This document shows positions 1 to 5,347 of a DNA stretch of 5,347 bases, piece after piece. The DNA is from an uncultured Alphaproteobacteria bacterium. GTDB lineage: Bacteria > Pseudomonadota > Alphaproteobacteria > Minwuiales > Minwuiaceae. The position numbers and the translations under genes were made by a program. Under the pieces are notes generated by a model. It did no database searches. It was not told where the DNA came from and worked only from the letters and a program-made list of their open reading frames with translations. The stretch lies in the NCBI GenBank assembly GCA_913064755.1, contig CAJYBQ010000276.1, positions 1 through 5,347 of the forward strand, given 5' to 3'. How positions within the stretch are numbered: position 1 is the first letter of the stretch; every line of letters starts with the position of its first letter.

Positions 1-1
1 A

Positions 2-154
2 AGCGAGCCCGGGCCCATGCGGGCCAGCGAAGTCCCCGAGGAGGCGGAGCGCGACCTGCTCGGGGACGCAGCGGCAGCGGCCTTCCCGACCTACAATGAC
101 TATCGCGAGAAGGCACCGCGGGTCATCCCGGTCTTCCTTGCAGAACCGGTCTGA
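2..154 (+). CDS. C-terminal fragment of a deazaflavin-dependent nitroreductase-family protein
   Basis: This open frame enters from the left edge and ends at TGA 152-154, giving the last 50 residues only. The end of the fragment reads AAFPTYNDYREKAPRVIPVF and is followed by a short acidic/hydrophobic tail. This matches the usual ending of the deazaflavin (F420)-dependent nitroreductase / DUF385 family, in which a P-x-Y-x-D-Y segment is followed by a basic stretch and an I-P-V-(F/V)-x-L strand. Members are small split-barrel proteins of about 130-150 residues that bind a flavin or deazaflavin cofactor. Most of the barrel lies outside the window, so cofactor choice and substrate cannot be judged. 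It converges on the transporter gene, with only 3 bp between the two stop codons. The family call rests on a short C-terminal pattern and is moderately sure; that this is a genuine gene end is more certain. Confidence 0.66.
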   Translation, partial: SEPGPMRASEVPEEAERDLLGDAAAAAFPTYNDYREKAPRVIPVFLAEPV

Positions 155-157
155 ATC

Positions 158-1405
158 TCAGGACGCCCGGGCTTCCGCGCGGCGGTCGAAGACGCGAACA
201 CAGACCGCTGCAACGAGGCCCAGGGCCGATGCGGCCAGCATGATGGCGAGCAGCCCGTAGGCGGCGTTGTCCGCCGTCAGCACGGCGCCGGTCAGGGCGG
301 CGATCGCTGCCCCGCTGGCATTGGTCAGGGCCGCGGACACACCGGATGCGCTGCCTGCCAGCCGGGGACGGACCGCCATGCAGCCGGCGTTGGCGCTGGG
401 CATGCTGACCCCGTTGCCGATCCCGACGAAGGCACAGGCCCCGAACAGCGCCAGTTCATGGACAATGCCCGACGCGACGACCAGCAGCCCGACAGACAGG
501 CTGCCACAGGCGATGATGCGCCCGGCGATCATCACCGTGGTCAGGGGATAGCGTGCCGCCAAGCGACCGGACAGGACACTGCCGAACATGAACCCGCCGG
601 TGATGCTGCCGATGACGAAACCGAGCGTCGCGGGCGAGATTGCAAAGACCTTCTCCGCAACCAGAGGTGCCCCGCCCAGGAAGGCGTAGAACGCCCCGGT
701 CGAAAAAGCGATGCAGAGGGCATAGCCCCAGAACGGACCTGACCGGAGCAACTCGGGATAGGAGCGGACCTGGGCCATGATCGTGCCGGAGGGATTCCGG
801 TTGGTTTCCCCCAGGTCGAACCAGCAGAGCACGAACAGCGCGGTACCCAGCGCCAGGAAGGCGACGAAACTGGCGCGCCAGCCGAACAGTTCGTCCAGCA
901 CGCCACCGACCACCGGCCCCAGCATGGGCGCGATCGCCCAGGCCATCGCGATGTAGCCCATCAGGCTGGCGGCCTTGCCCGCACCCGCCGTGTCGCTGAT
1001 CATCGCGCGGGACACGGCGAAGCCCGCGATGATCGCCGCCTGCAGCATCCGGAAGCAGAGGAAGGTCACGATATCGGTCGCCAGCAGGCAACCGACGGAT
1101 GCGACGCAGAATATCCCCAGCCCCGTCATGATCACGGGCCGACGTCCGTAACGGTCGGACAGCGGCCCCACGATCAGCAGCAGCACGGCCGCCACCGCGG
1201 AATATCCCGCGATGGACAGGCTGACCACGGCGTAGTCGGCCTGGAAATCCCGCGCCATGTTGGGAAGCGAGGGCAGGAACAGGTTCAGCGAGACGATGGA
1301 CAGGCTGCTGAGCAGGATCAGGGTGAGCATGCTCGGCGGACTGCGCCGCCCCTGCTCCCCGCCCTGCCCCGGGTCAGCCCGCATTGTCTTTCGCATCTCG
1401 TCCAT
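158..1405 (-). CDS. Bcr/CflA-family MFS multidrug efflux transporter
   Basis: The gene encodes a 415-residue inner-membrane protein with about 12 hydrophobic segments, the normal length for DHA1 drug:H+ antiporters. Visible landmarks are TM1 at about 26-46 ending in the family-typical LFLPSLPNMA, MFS motif A GPLSDRYGRR (80-89) in the loop between TM2 and TM3, a conserved R-A-x-x-x-D in TM4 (R133, D138), the antiporter motif C-like GPVVGGVL in TM5 (163-170), and GWRASF (175-180) opening TM6. The second half has the Bcr-type GAPLVAEK segment (245-252) and AGSASGVSAAL (350-360). The inferred role is proton-driven export of small toxic compounds; the substrate cannot be read from sequence. The first Met has no clear Shine-Dalgarno, and Met4, Met8 or Met26 are alternatives because the first 25 residues are hydrophilic. 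It lies 87 bp downstream of the helicase on the same strand. Confidence 0.9.
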   Translation of the reverse strand: MDEMRKTMRADPGQGGEQGRRSPPSMLTLILLSSLSIVSLNLFLPSLPNMARDFQADYAVVSLSIAGYSAVAAVLLLIVGPLSDRYGRRPVIMTGLGIFCVASVGCLLATDIVTFLCFRMLQAAIIAGFAVSRAMISDTAGAGKAASLMGYIAMAWAIAPMLGPVVGGVLDELFGWRASFVAFLALGTALFVLCWFDLGETNRNPSGTIMAQVRSYPELLRSGPFWGYALCIAFSTGAFYAFLGGAPLVAEKVFAISPATLGFVIGSITGGFMFGSVLSGRLAARYPLTTVMIAGRIIACGSLSVGLLVVASGIVHELALFGACAFVGIGNGVSMPSANAGCMAVRPRLAGSASGVSAALTNASGAAIAALTGAVLTADNAAYGLLAIMLAASALGLVAAVCVRVFDRRAEARAS

Positions 1406-1492
1406 CCCATCGCATCAGCCATGGGTCGTACCCGTTCAGCCCGATCCGGAAATCTCGCCAGACGCCCTGTTCAGACGCCATCGTCAGACACC
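1406..1492. other. Helicase-to-transporter spacer with a short direct repeat
   Basis: This 87-bp gap separates the helicase stop from the transporter start on the - strand. It contains two copies of CAGACGCC (+ strand 1459-1466 and 1472-1479) spaced 13 bp apart, and a small GGGT-CGT-ACCC inverted repeat near 1424-1434. No hairpin followed by a T-run is seen, so there is no evidence for an intrinsic terminator. Read-through from the helicase into the transporter is possible. No convincing -35/-10 pair was found. Confidence 0.4.
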
Positions 1493-3706
1493 TCAGTCAG
1501 ATGCCGGCCCCTTGCCCTTGTAGGGTTTGCCACCGCCACCATCCTTGCCACGTCCTGCCACACCACGGAACTTGCCACCCGGCTTGCCCAGCCCGGTCTT
1601 GCTCGAACCCGTCTTGCCGGATTTCGGCTTGCCGGCCTTGGGCTTGCCCGTCTTCGGCTTGCCGGAATACGGCTTGTCGGCGTGCGGCCTGTCGGAGCCG
1701 GGACGATCGCCAGCGGGCCGGTCAGCCCTCGGCTTGAACGACTTGCCTGGCCGGGTGGTGCCTGCGTCACCGTCATGGCGGCGTTCACCATGACTGTCGC
1801 CTGTCCGATCCTGCGCCGCTTTCGGCTTGTAGGTTTTCTTCGGTCGCGGCGTGTCTTCGCTGACGTGCCGCGGCCTGTCCTCGGCACCCTCTGCGCGGTG
1901 CGCGCGCGTGCTCCGGGGTTTGCTGCCCGCATAGGCACCGGTCGATTCGGTTTCGCGCCTGTTGCGCGGCGGACGCTCATTGCCCCGGGGGTGACCGCCG
2001 TCGTCGTCATTGCGGGCAGGCCGCTCGGCGGGCGGGCTGCGCATGTCGTCGGGCGGGACCGGCGTCCCTTCGATGGGGGCAACGTTGATGCCCTTCTCCA
2101 CCGTCCGGTTCGGACCTATGGCCTGTTCGAAGCGGTCAACACTGCTCGCCGCGATCTCCACGTGGGTCTCGCCGCCATAGACCTTGATGGCGCCGACATC
2201 GCCCTTGGAGACATTGCCCGCCTTGTAGAGCATGGGCAGCAACCAGCGGGTCTCGGCGTTCTGGCGATGACCGACCGACAGCGAGAACCAGCTGCTGCCT
2301 TCGAAGTCGGTGCGCGACTTGCGCGTGCTTTCACGCTTCTCGCCACGGTTGGTACCGCCGGTGTCGCCACGGTCCTTGCCGCGTGCGAACTTGGGATTCT
2401 CCTGCAGGTCTTCCGGCGCTGACTGGCCGGTGCGGTAAAGGCGGACGAAGGCCGCCGCGACCTGTTCGGGCGAATAACGGGCCAGGACCTCACCGACAAA
2501 GGCGGCTTCCGTTTCCGCCACCGGCTCGGTCAGGGTCGGATCCTCCAGCAACCGCTGGTCGTCACGCTCGTTGATTTCCTTCGCCGACGGCGGCGCGGCC
2601 CACGTGGCCTCGATCCGCGCGCCCTGCAACAGCCGCTCGGCACGGAAACGGGCACTGTAGGGCACGATCAGAACGCTGACGCCCTTGCGGCCCGCCCGGC
2701 CGGTCCGGCCGCTGCGATGCAGCAGCGCCGGGCTGTTCTGTGGCAGATCGGAATGGATCACCAGTTCCAGGTCGGGCAGGTCAAGCCCGCGTGCCGCGAC
2801 ATCCGTCGCGATACAGACCCGTGCGCGACCATCACGCATGGACTGCAGGGCATGGGTGCGCTGGCCCTGGCTCAATTCACCCGACAGGGCCACGACGGAA
2901 AAGCCCCGGTTGGTGAAGCGGCTGGTCATCCGGTTCACGCTTTCCCGCGTGGCGCAGAAGACAATGGCGCTCTTGGCCTCGAAATACCGCAGCACGTTGA
3001 TGATGGCGTTTTCCCGGTCGCTCGGCGCAACCGTCAGGGCACGATATTCGATGTCGTTGTGCTGTCGCTGCTCGGTCGTCGTCTCCAGCCGCACGGCGTT
3101 GCGCTGAAACCGCTTGGCCAGGCTGACGATCGGGCGCGGGACGGTGGCCGAGAACATCAGGGTCCGACGCTCTGCCGGTGCGGCGTCCAGGATGAATTCC
3201 AGGTCCTCGCGGAATCCCAGGTCGAGCATCTCGTCGGCTTCATCCAGCACGACGGCCTTCATCTCGCTCATGTCCAGCGACCCGCGCTGGATATGGTCAC
3301 GCAACCGCCCCGGTGTCCCGACAACGATATGTGACCCGCGACCAAGCACCTGGCGTTCGGTACGCATGTCCATCCCGCCAACGCAGGAAGCCAGCGCGGC
3401 GCCGGTACGGGCGTAGAGCCATTCAAGCTCCCGCTTCACCTGCAGTGCCAGTTCCCGCGTCGGCGCAACCACCAGCGCCATCGGCCTGGACGCACGCGGC
3501 AGCCGTTCTTCGTCACCCAGCAGCGTCGGTGCCAGGGACATGCCGAATGCCACGGTCTTGCCTGATCCCGTCTGGGCCGACACCAGCAGGTCGGCATCCC
3601 GGAGTTCCGGTGCCAGAACGCCCTGTTGCACAGGTGTCAGCGTCGTATAATTCTTGCTCGTCAGTGCTTCAGCCAGTGCTGGCACGACTCCATCAAAACT
3701 GGACAA
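1493..3706 (-). CDS. DEAD-box ATP-dependent RNA helicase, DbpA-like, with long basic tail
   Basis: This 737-residue protein carries the full DEAD-box set: Q motif YTTLTPVQ (20-27), Walker A AQTGSGKT (44-51), PTRELALQ (82-89), TPGRL (131-135), DEAD (155-158), SAT (186-188), motif IV around VFCATRE (249-255), motif V ATDVAARGLD (300-309) and motif VI HRSGRTGRAGRKG (330-342). Residues about 470-535 (SSWFSLSVGH to FEQAIG) resemble the DbpA C-terminal RNA-binding domain. The family unwinds RNA using ATP, often during ribosome assembly or at low temperature; that role is inferred here. From about 540 on, the protein is low-complexity, rich in K, R, G, P and D, and makes it far longer than the ~460-residue E. 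coli DbpA. The start is TTG (3704-3706): an in-frame TGA lies at 3731-3733, there is no upstream ATG, and MSSFDGVVPALAEAL aligns with the normal family N-terminus. The nearest SD-like sequence is only an A/G-rich run. Confidence 0.95.
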   Translation of the reverse strand: MSSFDGVVPALAEALTSKNYTTLTPVQQGVLAPELRDADLLVSAQTGSGKTVAFGMSLAPTLLGDEERLPRASRPMALVVAPTRELALQVKRELEWLYARTGAALASCVGGMDMRTERQVLGRGSHIVVGTPGRLRDHIQRGSLDMSEMKAVVLDEADEMLDLGFREDLEFILDAAPAERRTLMFSATVPRPIVSLAKRFQRNAVRLETTTEQRQHNDIEYRALTVAPSDRENAIINVLRYFEAKSAIVFCATRESVNRMTSRFTNRGFSVVALSGELSQGQRTHALQSMRDGRARVCIATDVAARGLDLPDLELVIHSDLPQNSPALLHRSGRTGRAGRKGVSVLIVPYSARFRAERLLQGARIEATWAAPPSAKEINERDDQRLLEDPTLTEPVAETEAAFVGEVLARYSPEQVAAAFVRLYRTGQSAPEDLQENPKFARGKDRGDTGGTNRGEKRESTRKSRTDFEGSSWFSLSVGHRQNAETRWLLPMLYKAGNVSKGDVGAIKVYGGETHVEIAASSVDRFEQAIGPNRTVEKGINVAPIEGTPVPPDDMRSPPAERPARNDDDGGHPRGNERPPRNRRETESTGAYAGSKPRSTRAHRAEGAEDRPRHVSEDTPRPKKTYKPKAAQDRTGDSHGERRHDGDAGTTRPGKSFKPRADRPAGDRPGSDRPHADKPYSGKPKTGKPKAGKPKSGKTGSSKTGLGKPGGKFRGVAGRGKDGGGGKPYKGKGPASD
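1613..1680 (-). repeat. 15-bp tandem repeat coding the helicase GKPK-x tail
   Basis: Four complete and one partial 15-bp units begin at 1613, 1628, 1643, 1658 and 1673, each opening with CTTGCC or a close variant on the + strand. On the coding strand they specify pentapeptides of the form G-K-P-K-x (about residues 677-698), followed by looser G-K-T and S-K-T units. The array is in frame with the helicase, and its 15-bp period preserves the reading frame if copies are gained or lost. It forms part of a disordered, positively charged tail likely to contact RNA. Confidence 0.85.
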
Positions 3707-3716
3707 CTTTTTTCTT

Positions 3717-3734
3717 TCAGATTTCGGGTTTCAT
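3717..3734 (-). other. Possible five-codon upstream reading frame in the helicase leader
   Basis: An ATG at 3732-3734 opens a frame of five codons (M-K-P-E-I) closed by TGA at 3717-3719, ten bases ahead of the TTG start of the helicase. The ATG sits at the base of the strong hairpin 3733-3759. No clear Shine-Dalgarno precedes it, so translation is uncertain. A frame this short arises easily by chance, and I record it only because of its position. Confidence 0.15.
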
Positions 3735-3759
3735 GGTCCCGCCGCCGGGCGCGGACCAT
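3733..3759 (-). promoter_or_regulatory. Strong GC-rich hairpin in the helicase 5' leader
   Basis: Read on the - strand, the arms ATGGTCC and GGACCAT are perfect 7-base complements. Inside them CGCC and GGCG pair across a CGGC loop, with one bulged G, giving an 11-pair stem with a 4-base loop. The hairpin ends 26 bases before the TTG start. It has no U-run after it on either strand, so it is not an ordinary intrinsic terminator. A role in setting translation or stability of the helicase mRNA is inference. Confidence 0.55.
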
Positions 3760-3814
3760 CGGACACAAACCACCGCCCCAATGGAACACCGGGGTGAAAC
3801 ACGTGGCAGAATTT

Positions 3815-3858
3815 CTTGTATGAGGCCGGGTTGTACCCGCTGTGAGGCCCAATACAAG
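3815..3858 (-). promoter_or_regulatory. Nested inverted repeat at the start of the helicase leader
   Basis: The - strand carries CTTGTAT and, 30 bases further on, its exact complement ATACAAG. Nested inside is CGGGT-ACA-ACCCG, a 5-pair stem with a 3-base loop. Two copies of GGCCTCA flank the inner stem as direct repeats. The outer left arm falls 2-8 bases after the predicted -10 box, so whether it is fully transcribed depends on the exact start site. It could be an RNA structure or a DNA operator. Confidence 0.45.
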
Positions 3859-3859
3859 C

Positions 3860-3890
3860 ATTATAGGGGGAAATGGCGTGGATGTGTCCA
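3860..3890 (-). promoter_or_regulatory. Predicted sigma-70-type promoter for the helicase gene
   Basis: On the - strand there is a perfect TATAAT (3860-3865). A TGGACA box (3885-3890, one mismatch to TTGACA) lies 19 bp upstream of it. The 19-bp spacer is longer than the optimal 17. Transcription would begin near 3853-3855 and give a leader of about 147 bases before the TTG start. The position just downstream of the exported-protein gene fits an independent promoter for the helicase. Confidence 0.6.
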
Positions 3891-3905
3891 CTTGCCTCAA
3901 GCATC

Positions 3906-3917
3906 GCGGCATGCCGC
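3906..3917. repeat. 12-bp perfect palindrome downstream of the exported-protein gene
   Basis: GCGGCATGCCGC is its own reverse complement. It lies between the stop codon at 3948 and the helicase promoter. There is no T-run beside it, so it is not a standard intrinsic terminator. It could be a weak pause site, a protein-binding site or chance in GC-rich DNA. Confidence 0.35.
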
Positions 3918-3947
3918 CTGCCGGGCTCGCCAGAAGATGCCGTGGAC

Positions 3948-5072
3948 CTATTCGTCACCGAATGCTGCGGACGCAGCACAGGATTGCTGCGCCAGTTGCC
4001 AGCGATGGAGGTCCGACCATCTGTCCGACTTTTCCCGAATGAGCCGAATGACCTCGGCAACGGCGCGCGGACTCTGATTGTATCGCTCGGCAGACACCAT
4101 GGACTCGACAGGCGACGTCAGGCGCCAGGATTCATCGTAGCCACTGATCAGCACCACCGTGTCCGACAGGCACTGGTGGAATGCATCTGGACATGCCTGG
4201 CTGCAGAACCGTGCCAATGACTGGCCGGGATAGGAATTCACCATCAAGGACGAGAACAGTTCGTCCTTCACCTCGATGAACAGCCGGGCACTTCCCAACA
4301 GGACATCCGCCATTTCCTCGAACCGCTCGGTTCTCTTCATGCCGTAGCGCTTGGCAACCCTGTCCAGGACAATGATCGGTCCGGGGTCATCAACGGACAG
4401 GGATTGCCGCATTTTCTCGAACATGGCTTCCGTCAACTTGGCGTGCTCGACAACGGAGAGCCAGGCCGCATAGCGTGATGACGGCGGCAGGCTGCCTCCT
4501 TCGATCAAGGCGTCGATACCTGCCATCGGTCCGGAAGGCACCGACCGCAGGAGATGCTGCGTTGCCGCGGATACCTCGCCCATGGACAGCAGCGCTTGGA
4601 CGTTTCCGATGGAATAGGGCGGCATCCGGCCAGCCGCGAAGGCCTGCGCCAGCGGCTGCCCCGCCGACGCGGCGACCGTGATCCACGACTTGCCGGACAG
4701 ACCACCGGGAGCCCGGAGAATCGCGTTACGCGCCGACCGGGGCAGCCCGGCCAGATACGGGCTGAGCGTTCGGGTCGCGATCCGGCCGAGAAAGACCTGT
4801 GCGTCCGCGTCACCATCCTGCGCGAGATGAGCCAGTGCCGGAACAGCCGTGGCATCATCATCAGCCAGCCAGGCATCCACCGCTTCGACCAACGAAAGAT
4901 GACCGGGTGTCCGTACCGTTGCCAGCACCCGCCCCGACAGGTCGGGACAGGCAATCCTGTTCGTCTGGCACGTAGTGGCGGATGAATCGGCCCGCGCCAC
5001 GGTCGCTGACGCATCGCGGGCATCCACAACCATGACGATCAACAGGGTGAGCATGATCGGCAACATCCGCAT
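3948..5072 (-). CDS. Predicted exported protein of unknown function, six cysteines
   Basis: I do not recognise this 374-residue protein. It opens with a signal-peptide-like N-terminus: a basic start, a hydrophobic core at about 4-16, then an A-S-A (21-23) that suggests cleavage after residue 23 and a periplasmic or secreted mature form. The mature part has six cysteines (35, 42, 290, 294, 301, 365), an even number compatible with disulfides. Three form a C-x3-C-P-x6-C cluster in RFCSQACPDAFHQC (288-301). Residues about 76-96 (AVPALAHLAQDGDADAQVFLG) resemble one Sel1/TPR-type helical repeat, and the rest looks mainly alpha-helical, but no full repeat array is evident. The start is well supported: AAGGTGA (5078-5084) lies 5 bases upstream of the ATG. 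The gene is divergent from the response-regulator gene, which may hint at linked regulation but does not show it. Confidence 0.75.
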   Translation of the reverse strand: MRMLPIMLTLLIVMVVDARDASATVARADSSATTCQTNRIACPDLSGRVLATVRTPGHLSLVEAVDAWLADDDATAVPALAHLAQDGDADAQVFLGRIATRTLSPYLAGLPRSARNAILRAPGGLSGKSWITVAASAGQPLAQAFAAGRMPPYSIGNVQALLSMGEVSAATQHLLRSVPSGPMAGIDALIEGGSLPPSSRYAAWLSVVEHAKLTEAMFEKMRQSLSVDDPGPIIVLDRVAKRYGMKRTERFEEMADVLLGSARLFIEVKDELFSSLMVNSYPGQSLARFCSQACPDAFHQCLSDTVVLISGYDESWRLTSPVESMVSAERYNQSPRAVAEVIRLIREKSDRWSDLHRWQLAQQSCAASAAFGDE

Positions 5073-5077
5073 TCAGC

Positions 5078-5084
5078 TCACCTT
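5078..5084 (-). promoter_or_regulatory. Ribosome binding site of the exported-protein gene
   Basis: AAGGTGA on the - strand sits 5 bases before the ATG at 5070-5072. It is the clearest Shine-Dalgarno in the window and fixes that start. Confidence 0.7.
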
Positions 5085-5222
5085 TTCCGTGTCGAGGCCC
5101 GGTGGTGCCCTGCGCGACCGGCATTTTGCCCGCAAAGCTTACGAAATTTAAACCAGTTTCATCGTATCTGGAACATCTAGAGCAGCAACAACACGTTGTT
5201 CCACGTTCATGGAAAAATCGAC
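5085..5222. promoter_or_regulatory. Divergent intergenic region with probable promoters
   Basis: This spacer separates two genes transcribed away from each other and must hold promoters for both unless they lie elsewhere. The part from about 5138 rightward is clearly richer in A+T than the surrounding genes. On the - strand, TTGCTG (5181-5186) and TACGAT (5159-5164), 16 bp apart, are a weak -35/-10 candidate for the exported-protein gene. No good pair was found for the + strand gene. Confidence 0.35.
5187..5214. repeat. Two overlapping short inverted repeats before the response-regulator gene
   Basis: The first repeat is AACAA-CACG-TTGTT (5187-5200) and the second is TTCCA-CGTTCA-TGGAA (5199-5214). 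They share two bases, so as RNA hairpins they could not both form fully. The GGAA of the second right arm is also the only Shine-Dalgarno-like sequence ahead of the ATG at 5223. Either could be an operator half-site pair, but with 5-bp arms chance is a real possibility. Confidence 0.35.
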
Positions 5223-5347
5223 ATGCAGAACCTGTCGGCACAGGACTTGAGCCATGCTCAGGACTTTGTGGCTCATGCCGGGGCAAAGCGAATACTCATC
5301 GTCGACGATGACGAAGTCGATTTCATCATTCTGCAACGGCTTTTGAA
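5223..5347 (+). CDS. N-terminal fragment of a response-regulator receiver (CheY-like) protein
   Basis: The frame opens at ATG 5223-5225 and runs off the right edge after 41 codons. Residues 23-33 read RILIVDDDEVD, the first beta strand and acidic pocket of a receiver domain (the DD pair coordinates Mg2+), and FIILQRLL continues as the first helix. About 21 polar residues precede the domain, a slightly long lead for a CheY-like protein. The phosphoacceptor Asp, expected near residue 75, and any output domain lie outside the window. It could therefore be a stand-alone receiver, a DNA-binding regulator or a diguanylate cyclase. The family normally receives phosphate from a sensor histidine kinase, which is not visible here. 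The frame is closed upstream by TAG at 5178-5180, with no other ATG in between. The RBS is weak (GGAA at 5211-5214). Confidence 0.82.
   Translation, partial: MQNLSAQDLSHAQDFVAHAGAKRILIVDDDEVDFIILQRLL

Noticed and set aside
456..1091. A 211-codon - strand frame inside the transporter gene
   Set aside because: It is an out-of-frame shadow of the MFS gene, and its Gly/Arg-rich product lacks membrane segments.
1613..1680. The regular repeats read as a CRISPR-like array
   Set aside because: The units are 15 bp, directly adjacent, degenerate and in frame with the helicase, with no unique spacers.
1421..2422. A 333-codon open frame on the + strand across the helicase tail
   Set aside because: It is antisense to the G/K/P-rich helicase tail. 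Long stop-free antisense frames are expected in GC-rich, low-complexity coding DNA, and its product shows no recognisable domain.
3733..3759. The strong hairpin read as an intrinsic terminator for the upstream exported-protein gene
   Set aside because: No U-run follows it on either strand, and it lies downstream of the predicted helicase promoter, so a leader structure fits better.
3661..3912. An 83-codon - strand frame overlapping the helicase start in another frame
   Set aside because: It begins near the predicted -10 region, has no RBS and no recognisable domain, and overlaps the better-supported helicase start.
3313..4077. A 254-codon + strand frame spanning the helicase N-terminus and its leader
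   Set aside because: It is antisense to conserved helicase motifs and runs across the promoter region. The translation is Arg/Pro/Ala-rich with no family signature.
5148..5336. A - strand frame opposite the receiver gene whose translation also contains an I-V-D-D-E string
   Set aside because: The resemblance arises because the DNA coding for the acidic pocket is nearly palindromic (ATCGTCGACGAT). The sense frame has the correct receiver pattern in order and continues off the window.

Overview
The window is high-GC proteobacterial DNA, most likely from an alphaproteobacterium. That placement rests on two things: the style of the DbpA-like DEAD-box helicase (a conserved core followed by a long, basic, G/K/P-rich tail) and the overall codon use. 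I cannot place it in a genus. No rRNA, tRNA, CRISPR array, insertion sequence or phage signature is visible. The region reads as ordinary chromosome.

Layout from left to right: (1) the last ~50 codons of a + strand gene resembling the deazaflavin-dependent nitroreductase family; (2) a complete - strand Bcr/CflA-type MFS drug transporter, whose stop codon lies 3 bp from the stop of the first gene, so the two converge; (3) a complete - strand DEAD-box ATP-dependent RNA helicase of 737 residues with a DbpA-type RNA-binding domain and a ~200-residue disordered basic tail, starting at TTG; (4) a 241-bp intergenic region that appears to hold the helicase promoter (perfect TATAAT -10) and a long leader with strong inverted repeats; (5) a complete - strand gene for a predicted exported protein of unknown function; (6) a ~150-bp AT-richer divergent intergenic region with two short overlapping inverted repeats; (7) the first ~41 codons of a + strand response-regulator receiver (CheY-like) protein that runs off the window.

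The exported protein, helicase and transporter genes share a strand, in that order of transcription. The 241-bp gap with its own promoter suggests the helicase starts a new unit. The 87-bp gap between helicase and transporter leaves open whether those two are co-transcribed. There is no evident shared pathway. The parts most worth a second look are the structured helicase leader with its non-ATG start, the repetitive helicase tail, and the unrecognised cysteine-containing exported protein divergent from a signalling gene. I did not find a convincing new multi-gene system.
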